Below are positions 45,618 to 59,057 of a stretch of 64,000 bases of DNA, one piece after another; position 1 is the first letter of the stretch, and every line of letters starts with the position of its first letter. The stretch comes from Acytostelium subglobosum LB1 (taxonomy: Eukaryota > Evosea > Eumycetozoa > Acytosteliales > Acytosteliaceae), in the NCBI RefSeq assembly GCF_000787575.1, contig NW_012236514.1, positions 558,001 to 622,000 of the forward strand. The letters are read 5' to 3'. The notes under the pieces are model-generated. The model was not told where the DNA came from, did no database searches, and saw only the letters and a list, made by a program, of their open reading frames with translations. The translations under genes and the position numbers were made by a program.

Positions 45618-48600
45618 CTATCGGTAAATGGAAACACCATGTGAGGTTAGCTTCTGCACGATGAAGCTCGATATGTCTTTGCAGCCGCTGACATTGACAA
45701 AGCGGATCGAAGAGCACGAGTCGATCACGCTCTCCAATGCGGCGTCAGTGATCTTGGGACAGCGCGAGATGTCCAGGTTCTCCAGCGACGGGCAGCTCTT
45801 GGCAAAGTTGATCAATGCGCTATCCTCCAAGTGCAAACACCATGAAAGGTTGGCAGACTTGAGTCGTAGTGGCGTGCCATCAATGATTGTATCGCTTGTG
45901 AGTGAGTTGTAGCCGCGCAGCTTGAGAGTGTGCAGCTTGGGCCACATCTTGATCGCGTGGCGGATGCCTTGTGGAGTGATAAGGTTGCTACAATAGGACA
46001 GGTCCACACTTGACAGCATTGGACATCCAACAGCAATACGTAACAGTGCAGAGTCAGAGATGAAGCGGCAGTATCCAAGCTTGATGGACTCGAGTTGTGC
46101 ACAGCCAAAGCCGTCCGAGATGGAGCCGAGTGCAGACACTCCAGTGTCTGTGATGACGCACTCCTCGAGACAGATGACACGCAGCATTGGCAGGCCGTGG
46201 GCAATGCGAATCAAACTGGCGTCAGTGATCTTCTCACACATGCTGATGTCCAGATGGATGAGCGACGGACACATCGTGGCCACCTCGATAATGGCATTGT
46301 CCGTGATCAGAGTGCAGGCAAACAGAACCAGACGGTTGAGCTGAGGCTTGGTGCGTGCCAGCTCCATGACCGACGCATCGGTGACGTTCTTGCACTTGGT
46401 CAGGTCGATGTTCTTCAGGTTGGGACAGCGCTGTGCGATCGCTACGATCGACTCGTCGGTGATGTCCTCGCAGTATGCCAAACTGATGGTCTCGAGGTGC
46501 GTGGCCTGGATAGTGATGGCCAGCACCGAGCTGTCATTGGTATTGATGCATCGGTTCAGGTCAAGATGCACAAGTCTCTGCAGACATTGCTGGTTGGCTG
46601 TGGAAGTGGCGGCGGCGATCAGTGTGTCCATCGAGTCGACATTGTCGTCGGCCGGCAGGATCAGCTCGTCGTCGATTTGGAATGCGGCCGTCGTGATATT
46701 CTTGGACGAGCACAGGTTGAGCGTGCTGATATCCAGACAGTTGCGCACGATGGCCTGAACGCCCTCGTCAGTGATTTGCTCGCACATGATTGTCTCGAGG
46801 ACGGCGAGCGACTTGCAGCGTGCTCCGATGCATTTGAGCGCCACGTCTGTGATGCCCTTGCCGCTGATCTTGATGCTGGTCAGCTGACGACTGTTGTTAC
46901 ATATATTTACAATGGCGTGGTCGGTGATGTAGCTGCACTCGAGCAGGTCGATCGACTGCAGTGTGGTCAGGTTGAACGCCTGGAACGCTGCATCCGTAAC
47001 TTGGACACAGCGGCGAAGCTCCAGAGTCTGCAGGCGGCGACTGTATTGGTGCAGTTCGTGAATTGCTGCGTCAGTCACCTTGATGCAGCCGGATAGGTTG
47101 ATGGATCGCAGCGCGTGGCAGCCACGTGCTAGGGCAAGCACGCCGGCGTTGCACACCTGGAAGCAACCCTTGAGATTGATCACTTCGAGGTTCTTGCAGC
47201 CGTTACCAATGGCCGTAAGTGATTCTGACGAGATGTTGGTGCAGTTGGCCAGCGAGAGCTTCTGGAGCTGAGTGCAGACACTTCCAATTGTTCGTGTGCT
47301 GTTGGCCGTGAGCAGATGCGCGCCCTCCAAATCGAGTGCCAGGATCGTTGGCACTAGCAAGCGAGACAACATTGTGTCGTCCAGTGGAGTTGTGATTGGA
47401 CCGCTGCTACCCTTGACGCGCTCCTGATTGATTAGCATTGTAATCACCTTTTGTAGCAGTTCGTCGGGCAGGGTGATGCCGCGAAGGGTGTGTATCTGTT
47501 GACACACCTTGGCGATGCATAGCTGGAGCAAGGGTGCGGGCGTCTGTGGCGCCAGCTTGGTCTTGGGCGAGTAGAGATACGATGTCGAGCCATGCTGCTG
47601 CATCTCTGGTGAGGTGTGTCCATTGCCACTATCTGTTCTGTTCTTCTTCTTTGCGCTGGCATCGATGTCATCAGTAATCACCTCCATCATTTGATCATCG
47701 TCTTGCTGCTGTTGATGTTGTTGATGTGCATCAGCCACCATGATGATTGGCAATTGTGTCGTACTGTTGCTGTTGGCATGTGTGATGACCAATGGAGGGG
47801 CTGACAACTTGTGCTTGCTGGCATGGGCCACGCGTGGATCCTTGCTTTCGAAGGGATCGACGATGTTGATGTAGTTGTCGATGATGTTGAGCACAAACTC
47901 GGGCTTGGCCTTGGCCTGCTTCTGGCGACGCAGGCGGAATGGTGAGTTGAGCAGGTACTGCATTGTGTGCTCGAGATGCTTCTCGATCGAGTCGATGTAG
48001 GACAGAGCCGTGCCGAGCATCTCGAGCAGGCGTTGCTGGATGCGCGCCGCCGACATGAGTGGCGTGCTGTGGAAGCACTTCTGGATCAGGTCGTGGTAGC
48101 TAAACAGCAGCTTGGGGTCGTTGACCTTGAGCATCAGCTCGGAGCACAGAGCGTCAAGGCAGATGGTGTAGATCAACTGGGTCATGTTCTGGCCGACAAA
48201 GTAGTTCTGGATGTGCTGGATCTTGGTGTGGATGTTGCGGTCGGACGATGCCTGGCAGTACTTGACCAGTTTGACGTGCATAGCCTTCTCCTCGGCCGTC
48301 ATGGCCACCTTGTTGAGAAGCAGCTTGCTGACGTCGCCCAGGATGCTCTGGGAGAACACTATGATCTCGTCCTGCAGAGGCGGCAGGCGGTCAATCAGAT
48401 TCTCGCGCCAGAAGTTGGGCGTCCACATGATGAGCTGCTTGCATAGCAGCACTACTGGGTTGCTTGAGGTGGTGCTGTAAAAGTCGATCGGACTGCCGTT
48501 GCCATTTGTGTTGACCAGACGCGAAGAGGTCAGCGCGTAGAGGTTCGAGCAGATCTCGGTAACGGTGCCCACATAGTCAGGCGATGAGATGCGGAATCGT

Positions 48601-51600
48601 TCCCACTCATTCATCGAGATGGACTCGCACTCGGCCACGCGGTTCAAAAAGACCGACTCTGAGGCCTCTGAGCTGATGTAGGCCAACAGCTTGCGCTTCC
48701 ACTGGGCGACACGAGTGCGCAGCGAGGAGGTGATTCCCTCGACGCTGGAGGGGCCGGGGCTGGGGCCCACCTGCTTGTACTGAAGATACTGGCTACGCCA
48801 GTTGTTGCCGCGGATTCCACCGGTGCCTGGGCCGGGTGGATGCTGCTGTTGCTGCTGCTGATGCTGTGGACGAGTAACGTGCAGCTGCTCTGTGAACGAA
48901 CTAGAGAGGTTCTCCTCCATCATCACGGTGGCGGGAGACTGGGGCGGCTGCTCTGGCGGCGAGTCGACCATCTGATTTGAGTTGTTATGTACATTGGAGG
49001 CACTATTCTCCAGGTGGATGATCGGTATTGCCTGTGGCTGAGTGCTCTTGAGATGAACTATCGATGTGGTCCTGGCAAAGCTGTCCTTGAACTCGTCAAG
49101 TGCGCGCAGTTGACGAGACCAACTGTCATAAGATGCTTGATTGATGATCTTGATGAACAAAGGAATGTTGGAGATGGCCTTGAGGTGATGCATCGAGTTG
49201 AATAATATGTCATACTCTGATGGCAATGCTTTGTTCAAGTCTGCTGAAGAGAACAATAGCGGCTGTATATTAGAGGTGAGGTGAGCGAGTCAGTGAGTGA
49301 GCTAGGACCATGGACAGAAGGTTGGGGTATACATACCATCAGTTGAATCAGTTTGAATGTGTTGAGTATATGTTCGAGGTTGTGAGGGGAGCGAGCATTG
49401 CGATATAGCTTCTTGAGTTGCGAGATGATCATGCCCTTGGAGTTGTAGATACCCTTGGGATAGTCGTACTTGTTCTGTTGTCGCTCGCCCAGCTCTGCAA
49501 ACTGCACCACTCCATCCATGCCCAGCTTCTGCATGAAGTTGGAACCAATGATGATGTCGGCCAAGTCGGCAGAGAGGCCGCGGAAGTCGAAAGACAACGC
49601 GATCTGATCGGCTTCATTGATAGCTTGCGTGATGCGCGACTTGGAGATGTTTCCACGACGCGTGTCGTCCGAGAGAATTGTGATCTCGCGTCTGCCACGC
49701 AGGATACTGCATGGCAGCTTCAGGAAGAAGCTGGATGTGACAAAGGAGTAGTCGGCAAGCACCTCTCTCAGCTTCTCGCGGATGAAGATCCTGTCGATGT
49801 TGTGATCGTTACCAATGCCCTTGAACTGAATTGTCTTGCCGAGCAACGGACGGATGTTGGCGGCGATCGGAAGGTCCCACGATGTCTTGACGTCGGCCAA
49901 TTGCTTGTGTGTGGTGGTGCCTGGCTGCAGCGCAACGCACTTTGTGTACATCAGCTGCAGGTACTCGAGACGACGTGCATGGATGGGCGTCGAACGATCG
50001 CTGTCAAACTGGTGCAGTTCCCAGAGGATGCCGCGCAGCTCGGTCTCGGAGATGAAGTCGACAAGCATCTCGCAGGTAGCGGCGTAGCTGATTCGGAACA
50101 TCTGTGCAGCGCCGACACGGCCCTGAGGCAGCAGGAAGGGGTGGTTGTTGTTGATGGATGGTTGTGTAGCTGGCTGCATGTTCAGCAGGTACTGTGTGGT
50201 CTTGTTGATTGTGTCCAGCTCGAGCTCGCGCTCCTTGACCCAGTCGACGGACAGGTTGAACTTCTCGTCGAGCGTGTATGTCTGGTCGATCTGGCTGGGC
50301 TGGTGATGGTTCTTCAGCTTGCTCAGAAGGTATGGGCTGGTGTTCTCGAGCGTCTCCATGGGCGCCGAATCGGACAGCGAGGGTGGCGCGGGTGCCGCGC
50401 GTCTGTGGCTGCCGATGATGGGTTGCGGATTGGTGCCAGAGGTGACAAAGGTGAATTGGAGCAGTGTGTTCAGCAAGAAGCTCTTTCCAATGCCGTTTGG
50501 TCCGAGGACCAGTATCGAATGCTTGTCTTTCACCCACATCCATCCATTGTGAATGTAGGTCGGCCGGCTCTTGCTGCCACCTCCCATGCTGTTGCTGCCG
50601 CCAATGCCAAGGCTGACATGGGCGTCGTCCAAGAACTTGGCCGTGCTAAGGCCACCGCTATAATGTGAGACGGGCAGCAGGCTGTCGAGCGCGCCATTGG
50701 CCGCCTCGAGCAGCTGCATTGTGCTGACGATGCTGTTTGTGTTGCTGTTGTTCCTGCTGCCGCCGCGAGAGTTTCCATTGCCGGGTAGTAATGAATGTGA
50801 CGAGTGTGGCGAGAGCGTAAAGTCGGAGCCGCCACCGCGAGGTGTCAGCGGGAAGAATGGCTCAGAGTTGACGAGGTTATCGATCCTCATGCTGTTGTCG
50901 CTCTTTGCCGAGCCCAAACTGCTATGTGTGCTGATGCCTCCATCTACATCGTCAATGATCCAATTGGATGCGCTCTTTTGCATGACGCCCAGCAGCGAGT
51001 TGGGTGTCAGATGGCGACCCTGTGGTTGTGGACCATTTGCTCCCGGGATCGTTCCAATCGATGGCAACTGAAGGAATGTGGACGAAGATGAGTTGCCGCC
51101 TGATCTCGCAGGGCCGTGGCCGAGACCGTTCTTGAGGCCGGCCGATCCACCAATGCTGCTGCCAGTGTTGCTGCGTGGACGTCGCGCGCCGTATCTGGTG
51201 GACATGTGTGAGGAGGGCATCTGGTCGGCCGATGCCGGGTCGCCATTCTCGTCGGTCAATATCGTTACGACGCCACCCATGCTACCACTGCTACTATAAT
51301 TTGAGAATCCCATTGTCGTGGAGATGTCGCCTCCCCACTGTGGCAATGAAGGAGAAGACAACGACACCACCGAGTGAAATGCCTGTTTCTCTCCACTCAA
51401 CACCAAGTCATCCAACTCTTTATATATCTGTTTCTCCAAGTCATGCTCGCCTGCACTAGATGCTGTTATATTAAGTTAGTTAGTAACTAAGTTTGATTGA
51501 TTGAATGATGTTGATGTTAATGGCCTACGTATGTCTTGAAGGAATTTCCTCTTTCCAGAAGAATGTGATTTAGGTATCTCTGTAATGTTGTTATTGTTGT

Positions 51601-51619
51601 TGTTATTGTTGTTGTTCAT
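45618..51619 (-). CDS. P-loop GTPase-like + F-box-like + LRR giant protein
   Basis: Three exons (51529-51619, 49337-51462, 45618-49262) give exactly 1,954 codons, 1,953 residues. N-terminus Asn-rich, then ~300 Gly/Ser-rich residues, then a P-loop LVLGPNGIGKSFLLNTLL (~348-360) followed by an ~450-residue region with a possible switch segment EITILSDDTRRG. This resembles dynamin-superfamily or SLIP-GC-type GTPases but is not proven. After the exon 2/3 junction (…KLIQLM|PLLFSSADLNK) comes a long helical part. Then an F-box-like motif (TLPDELLQKVITMLIN) and about 20 AMN1/FBXL-type LRRs (units such as NLEVINLKGCFQVCNAGV, LIHLDISMCEKITDASL) run to the C-terminus. The LRR half suggests an SCF substrate adaptor coupled to a nucleotide switch. 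Confidence 0.85.
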
Positions 51620-52428
51620 TGTTGTTGTCTCTTCTCTCTATCTATCTATCTCAATCTCACTCGCGATGTTCTATGTCGCGCCTTATGAGTTGGGTCGTCG
51701 AATCGATCGAACAATCTTTGTTATCTCTTGATGAGAGGTATAAAAAATATTACTAACTAATCTGTATTTTATAATAAAAATAAATATAAGAAAGAATAGA
51801 TGATGTATGTGTAGAGATGGAGTTCGGGTCAGGTCAAGGACACAACAGGTATTCAATTGTAATGATTAAGGTCTGTCTGTTTGTTGACACTTACTCTTTC
51901 TCTCTCTCACTCTTAGTCACGCTAAACAACCAACCAAACAAACACACTCAATTAAATGAAATTCATGAAATTTATCAGGAGAATTCGCGCTCTATTGTGC
52001 CCATCCCAAGGACACATTGTTTAATCTGTGTGGTAGCGAATGGAAAAGGAGTGTTCGTTTGATCATTCCTTTTGATGGTACCCCCGCACCACCATCAATC
52101 AAGTGCACCATAGTTGTTTTCCAAACAAAACATGCGAACATAATAATTATTATTCTTATTCCTCGTCTTTGCATCATCACCTACAACCATTTTAACTTAA
52201 GAGCTCTCAAAGAGTGAGAGAGAGACGAAAGTATTCGTTGTAGAAGATGATGATGCCAACATCAACCATCACACAGTCAAACACAATGAACTCCTATGAC
52301 TCGTCGTCCGTCACCAACATCTGTACCAACAAGACATCTGTCATCCGATTGATCAATTGATTGTTCGATGACCATGTGATTGAATGGTTGTTTGATTGAT
52401 TGGAATGGACAAAAGGGTGTATGTAATG
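51620..52428. other. intergenic region, possible unresolved small gene
   Basis: Contains plus-strand coding-like pieces. One starts ATG at 51817 (MEFGSGQGHNRYSIVMIK, followed by a GT donor). Another frame, open 51969-52217, reads …LFNLCGSEWKRSVRLIIPF… and GTPAPPSIKCTIVVF. I could not find a splice junction joining them in phase, so no CDS is called. The rest is CT- and ATT-rich. Confidence 0.3.
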
Positions 52429-53242
52429 TTATTGCTGAGTGGTGAGCAGGTTGGGATGGAGCACCTTCTGAAGGTTGATGTAGGGGCTGACAATGCTCTT
52501 GAGATTGGCATAGGCCGAGTCCAAGTTATCATTGATCACAACATGGTTAAAGAAACCAGGTCTATCCTGATATGACATCTCCATTCTAGCATTAGTCAAT
52601 CTCTTCTGGATTGATTCCTCTGATTCTGTGCCACTATAATTGATTGAATGATTGATTGTTAGTGTATCAATGAATGATTGATCGAATGAATGAATGGATG
52701 TGATGTACATACCGGCCTCTGAGTCTCTTCTCAAGCTCTTCGTAGGAGGGTGGTGCGACGAATAGGAAGAGACAGGGGATGGCAGCCTTCTTGACGGATT
52801 CACAACCTTGGACATCAATGTCGAGTATGCATATCTTGCCAGTGTCCTGAACGTCTTGTAGTGCCTTCTTTGATGTACCATAGTAGTTACCATGAACATT
52901 TGCATTCTCTATGAACTTTCCATCGGCAATCTCTGCCTCAATCTCTGGAATCGTTGTGAAGTAATAGTGAACACCATGCTCCTCACCCTGTCTTGGCTTC
53001 CTAGTCGTGTGCGAAACACAGAATCCAAACGATCCCTTGAACTCATCCTTCAATCTATTGATCACTATGTATAAGTGATTAATTGATTGATTGAGTTAGT
53101 AGGTGAATGATTGAAAGAGCGAAGTAGTTGAGTTGGACCCGGGGGTCAAATGAGACGACTTACAAGTTCCCTTGCCTGCTCCTGATGGTCCAGTTATAAC
53201 GATTGGTAACAATATAGTTGGTTCTTGTGTAGTAGTAGACAT
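52429..53242 (-). CDS. guanylate kinase
   Basis: Three exons (53164-53242, 52713-53064, 52429-52633), 211 residues, phases consistent. P-loop [11 protein letters not shown] at residues ~17-27, the GMP-binding [19 protein letters not shown], then [16 protein letters not shown] and [15 protein letters not shown], and lid-region [17 protein letters not shown]. It phosphorylates GMP to GDP and is essential for guanine nucleotide pools; cytosolic. Length is usual for eukaryotic GMPK. Divergent from TRAPPC10. Confidence 0.95.
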
Positions 53243-53604
53243 TGTTGTTATTGTTGTATCTGTATCTATATATAAATAACGAAACTAAAGAATATATTCA
53301 ATGAATGAATCAACTCAAAGTTGAGGCCAAGTGTCGTCTCCTCAACCCACACTGGGGTATCCCATAAATTAAGACCTGGTAACTTCACCCACTCACTCAT
53401 TCAATCCAACAACATCTTCATGATGAAGGTCAAAGGAGTTAGTTCAGTTCAACTCTAATACTGTTACATACTCTATATATATATTGTTATACATAAGACA
53501 TCAAACTTGTCAGCGAGTCACTACTAGGATAGGATTGGATTGAGTCCTATATTCAATCAATCAATCAAACAAATCAATCATTCAAACAATATAGACATAC
53601 AAGG
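53243..53604. other. divergent promoter guanylate kinase / TRAPPC10
   Basis: About 360 bases, A/T-rich, with CAAT/TCAA repeats immediately before the TRAPPC10 start. No coding frame supported. Confidence 0.4.
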
Positions 53605-56600
53605 ATGTCATCACCAACAACAAACCCTCCTTCAACGTCAACGACAACTACTTCTACATCATCATCACCAACAACATCTACTGTGATGGTTCATCCATCA
53701 CCATCATCTCTATTCGATCCTTCAGCAACATCAGAACGTATCACATTGACTTGTATGTTTGATCAATGACGCTGAACAACGACATTGATTGTATTGTATT
53801 GACTTACACACGTTAACAGACCAAGATGACTTTGGAGTATGGAAGTATGTTGAGCCTGAGCTCAAGAACCATCTGCCACTCAAGAAGATTAGTTGGAAGA
53901 CAAAGACAGGTCATACAAAGATTGTAGAGTTGATGCCAGTGGACATTATACATTATGATGACGAGCGACTCAAACAGACATTTGAGTTCCAGAACTTGTA
54001 CAGGAAGCCATACCTCTACCTCTATCTAGTACACTGCGACGAGACAGACATCTACAAGAGCACAGTCAAGAACAAGATCAAGCAGTGGGTCACCAATATG
54101 AATGATCGCCAACAAGAGTGGCTGATCATCTACGTGTCGCTGGGCCAGAAGTCCAAGTCATTCCTTCCGCGCACAGTCTACGACAAGATCAAGAACGACT
54201 TCAACGTGCGTCGCGACCGATGCTGCCACCTGCGATTCTTTGATGACAGCAACAAGAATGAGGACCTCTGGGAGGACATGCTGTTCAAGGTCAAGGAGGG
54301 CATCGTGTCCAGCGCCGAGCAGTACCTCACCACGTACGAGGAGGAGATACGTCGAAGCGACGCTCGTCGCACCACTGCAGGCTGGAGCTACCTCAGCTTC
54401 TTCTTCCTAAAGGAGAGTCTGGCACTGATCTACGAACGTGCGCTGCTATACGAGGAGGCTCTGCTGCAGTACATTGAGCTGGAGGTGTTGTTTGCCGACA
54501 ACAAGTCTCAGTTTGAGAAGGTGGCACTCACGCCACCAATGTCAGGACATCGCGCCACAGCTATCAACGAGTCCACAGACGCAGTGGCTGCTCCCCCAGC
54601 CATGAAGCAGGCAGAGCTCAACGACGGAGTCAACCTCTTTGACTCGTCCACAAGGCGCTACTACCGAGAGCTCATATATCAGAACAGGATCACTCTGTAT
54701 GACTTTAAGCATTACCTATTCGTCAGGCAATCAAAGGTATGTCGTGTCAATCGCATGACCACTGGAACTATTCCAATCATACTCATACTCATTCACAACA
54801 TTAGTTACTGTTCCTCCTACATCGACCGATCGAAGTGACGAGGAAGGCAGTGTCATTCATTACATCAGTTGGATACATTATCCAGAAGCATCCAAGCAGC
54901 TTCAAGCCTTACTTTTATGAGACTTGGGTGTTCTCTGTATCAATGGAAACGATCAAGGCTTGTCAGGAAGCCTTTGAACGTCTGCAGGAGCAGACAGATC
55001 AGGCACAGCAGATCACAGCAAGCAGCACAAGGGCAAAGAGCACAACGCCCTCATTCAGTCGTTTCCTCAATGGCTTTGGTAACCTGGTGACGAGCATTGC
55101 GCCAACGACAACGACCCCGGCACCCGCAACACTCGCACCACCACAGGCGACAACTGGTGGCGCTGGCGGCACTGGTGGCAGACTGCCATCATCGCAGTCA
55201 CTCACCAACGTCCAATCGATCCAGATACAGAGCGCAATGGGTAGGACACCATCACTTAGCTCTCTTCCCGACCTTGAGAAGCAACCCGACAAGCAAGACC
55301 GCGAGGAGTTGGACTTTATGCTTGCGGACATTCTATTCTGTGCGATACAGCGACTGGAGGAGCTGGCCATCAAGCTGGACATGCTTCCAAATGATGAGAA
55401 TCTGGACTTTTACAAGAAGGCAGATGACATGTTCAACAAGACTCACAAGACAAGTCCAGCATCATTGTCACCTGTTCAGTCCAATGGTGTTGGCGCTGGT
55501 GCTGGTGCTGGTGCTGGCGCAGCTTCAGGCCATCACTCTCCATCTCATGTTGATGGCGCCCACCAGTTGTCACCAACCATATTGTTCACTTACCCTGCAC
55601 TCCAGGCTGCATTCCAATCGATCAAAGACTTTTCCAAACTCTATCTCGTATGTAGACATACAACTGCCAGTGTTGTGACATCTCCACTAACACCATGTGA
55701 ATCATCATCATCCTAGGATCTACTCAATCAATCTGAGAAGCTCTATGTACAAACAAACAGAAGCAGGTCACATCAAAGACTATCATATTCACTCGGCAAC
55801 TTCCACTTGTAAGTATCGAATCGATAATCCAGTGATCCATAGTGTCTAACCAATCAATCAAACAATGTAGTAAACGAGGCAACTTCTCAGAGGCCAGCAC
55901 AATATTCAAGCGCATTTCAAACATCTACAATCGCGAGAAGTGGAAGATGATTGAGTATGCCATCAAGACAAAGTTGGCATATTGTCACAAGCAATTGAAT
56001 GAGCTGTCAGAGTATGTAACATACACGGGATGTCACTTGGCAGCGAATACTGACCAAAGTATCAATCAATCAACCAACACTTAGCTACATCACTACATGC
56101 ATTGGTCTTCTGACACCTGGTCTGCTAAAGAGCGACGAAGAGAGAGAGTATTACTTGAAGGAGATATTCGAAACGACCAAGAACAATCAACTCAATAGTA
56201 TGTCTGACTAGCGTGAGGAGTACGAGACAAGGTACTAACTCTTCATCAATCAATCAAAGTTGCTACATCAATGCATCCACTGTTCAAGGCAAAGCTGACT
56301 ATTGTGAACAGTGAATATAGATTCTTGGAGCATGTACGAATTAATCTAAGGATCAAGAGCAATCTGTTCTGTCCTATTGTTGCCAGCCATGGCGCCATCA
56401 ACTTTATACGCAGCAACAACTCCAATGAGAAGCTGATCTTCAATCAAGTGGACTTTACCATCAATCCAGGCACCAACAACTATGAGTTGACCACAATAGT
56501 AAGTTGATCAACTGACGACCATAGGACACCATTTGCTCACCTCCTCGATAATCACAGGGCACAACCAAAGCATCATTCATCAAGGACTCGTGCTGGTTGA

Positions 56601-58118
56601 AGATTGGAGGTGTATCATTTGGTCAATCACTCAAGGATGGCGTGAATGGCGAAATTAAGATCATTGAGACTGAGTCTTCGATCACATTGGAATCATTTGT
56701 ACCAAATAGCGCATTACTACTGTGCTGTGTGCAGTACATTGGCGTGCGACTACACACTCATGCTGACGCGATTGAGAGGGGCGTGCTCTCATTCCAGAGC
56801 CCAACAAGCGCAACCATCATCCAACCGCCAATGTTCAACATACTGCAACGAAAGAGCAATGGCACAGTGAACACGTTGCAACTGCCATTCGTCAACGAGA
56901 AGATACATTTGCAGCAGATTGGACGCGAGGAGCAGCTCGAGTTCTACATCCCTGTCATGGCTGTCAACAACGACACTTGCAGCCATCAGATCACCATCGA
57001 ACTCCAGCATCAGAAGCAGACAAAAGAGGCTTTCTCCTCGTCGCTCGTGTCGACTGCCCTATTCATCAGTCCATTCTCAGTCGATCAGACGGTGATCCCT
57101 GTGGGCAATCGTCTATTCCTCAAACTCATGCTTCAGTGCAGCTCATCAACACCTCTGGTGCTGAGCGACTACCGACTGGAGGAGTGCGATCCACAATACA
57201 TCGAGGATGCCTCGCAGCGCCACCATTCATTCTATCTCGTCAAGGATCACAACGAGTCGCTCCGTGACATGACGCTGTATCCAGCACACACCATCTCCAT
57301 GATCTTTGAGGTGAACAGGTATTACCTTAGTGGTAAGTGTCATGCTCAGCCTTCACTACTTGATTCGTCAATGCTTCAGCGACTAACAAGTTTATCCTCA
57401 TCAGACACCAAAGGATCAATGAAGCTATGTATAAAGTACATCAACAAGCTGCAGGATGTTGACCCACTGGTAAGGAGTTGCAAGCAACTCTGGAAGGACC
57501 AGGTCGACTACTACTATCCTATAATCATCGATTGTCCAGAGGTAAGTTATAGCCATGCCTTAGTACAAGCACACTCATCTAACAATATCATCAACGCCCA
57601 GCCTCTATACCGAATCGATACCAATCTCCCTCAGAAGGTATACATTGGCGCATTGGTACCTTACGAGTTCACTATATCCAACATACCCAAGGGTACTATT
57701 GCTGCCACGGCGCCAGCAGCATCCTCACCAGACAATGGTGAGGCAGCATGCTGCAAGGACACCTTCTTAACGTACCAGATCGAGTTTGACTCTTCATTCT
57801 GGACGATATCCGGCCATAACAAGTCACAATTCAAACTCAATGTATGTATCATCCGCACGCATGTCCTTGCAGTCTCCATTAGCCATGACCTAACACATGC
57901 ACACCATACTCCAATAGCCTGATGATCAGAAGCCACTGACATTTAAGATCAACCTCATACCAATTGGTTGTGGCGCATTGCCAACACCAAAGGTGACATT
58001 GATCGGTGTCAATCCTTCAAGCATCCTGTATTCCAAAGCATCAGTGGATCAAATCTATGTCTATCCATCGTCACACTTCAACTCTGCATGTGATCAGATA
58101 GGAACCTCCAATGAATAA
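53605..58118 (+). CDS. trappc10: TRAPP complex subunit 10 (TRAPPC10/Trs130)
   Basis: Eleven exons: 53605-53752, 53820-54736, 54805-55647, 55717-55808, 55871-56011, 56085-56197, 56260-56498, 56558-57332, 57405-57541, 57602-57841, 57918-58118. They total 1,282 codons with every phase matching (1,281 residues; human ~1,259). After a Thr/Ser-rich leader the N-terminal conserved part begins DDFGVWKYVEPEL and continues WLIIYVSLGQ … FFFLKESLALIYERALLYEEALLQYIELE, the helical-solenoid hallmark. Asn/Ala/Gly low-complexity inserts (55080-55200, 55490-55560) are lineage-specific. The C-terminal part is β-rich. TRAPPII is a Rab GEF (Ypt31/32/Rab11) at the late Golgi. Confidence 0.93.
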
Positions 58119-58425
58119 ACCGATCCGCTCACCACTAATCAACACTGTTGTATCGTCTTCGTGAGATGATTGAGTGCAGGTCGACAGACCTGCTTATTTA
58201 ATCCATCCATTTTGCTACTTGGCTGTATTGTACACTCCTTGATTGCATCGCACAGTGCAAGGAGTTGATCGTTAAGTTGCGCCAACCACATTGACTTTGC
58301 CAAAGGTTCTCGAGAATACGACTGTCTTTGGTCCCATGTGTTGTTGCCAGCAGCATTGATGTTGAGTATGTATGAATGTACACCAAAGCCATCTCGCGCC
58401 ATGCGGTAGTCGTGATGAGTATCTC
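58119..58425. other. 3' intergenic stretch between convergent genes
   Basis: Between the TRAPPC10 stop and the DUF4602-like stop. Small minus-strand frames here lack coding signatures; probably 3' UTR of both genes. Confidence 0.4.
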
Positions 58426-58945
58426 TTAGAACCTCTTCTTCTCCTTCTTTGTATATACATTCTTGACATCGTTCTTTGAAAGGTAATGCATGCCATCTGC
58501 GAACCTGCCATTCTTCATTGTCAGTCCACGATCCTTCTTCTCCTCATCATTCTTCTTCATCATCGAAGGCTTCTTTGGTATAGTATCTCCATTGGCTGCA
58601 GCCTATAATGTAATAATAACATAGATGTAAGTGAATGAATCGAGGTATCATCGCATCAATCAATCATACATTTAATACATCGCGTTCATAGATCTTCTTC
58701 TCTTTCTTGCGCCTGCTTAATGAGTCCTTTAGAGGCTGTGGATGTCTGGCCACCTTCCTTCCCTGTGCGACGAGTTTCTGACGAGCGAATGTCTTCTTCT
58801 CCTTGACGTCGAATTGTGTAGCACCAAGGTTTCTAACCTCATCGAATGCCTTTATAAAGTACTCTCTTTGTTCCTTTCCAACATGTCCACCAGGTCTGAA
58901 CTTTTGTTTCTTATCCTTATCATCTCTATCTCTTTTATGACTCAT
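58426..58945 (-). CDS. small basic protein, DUF4602/C1orf131-like
   Basis: Two exons (58670-58945, 58426-58602), 150 residues, joined in phase 0. Strongly basic: MSHKRDRDDKDKKQKF at the start, a central helix EYFIKAFDEVRNLGATQFDV, then KEKKTFARQKLVAQGRK and Lys/Arg-rich tails ending TKKEKKRF. The pattern xxEVxxxGxxxFxxKEKKxxxxxxLVxxGxKxxR resembles the DUF4602 family, whose human member C1orf131 is a small-subunit processome component. A nucleolar ribosome-assembly role is likely but rests on this weak match. Confidence 0.7.
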
Positions 58946-59057
58946 CCTTTCCTTTCTTCCTCTCTTCTTCCTCTTTGTAGTAAGTTATAACTTTGATTGA
59001 AATGATGAATGAACCAGATTGAGTGTCTTTCGTCTTTTTGCAACTTTCGTTTTTCGA

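Noticed and set aside
46095-47096. 333-codon frame opposite the LRR region
   Set aside because: Antisense shadow of regular LRR codons; the minus frame carries the clear repeat pattern.
49418-50668. 416-codon frame opposite the P-loop region
   Set aside because: Antisense shadow; the minus frame has the P-loop and spliced continuity with the LRR exon.
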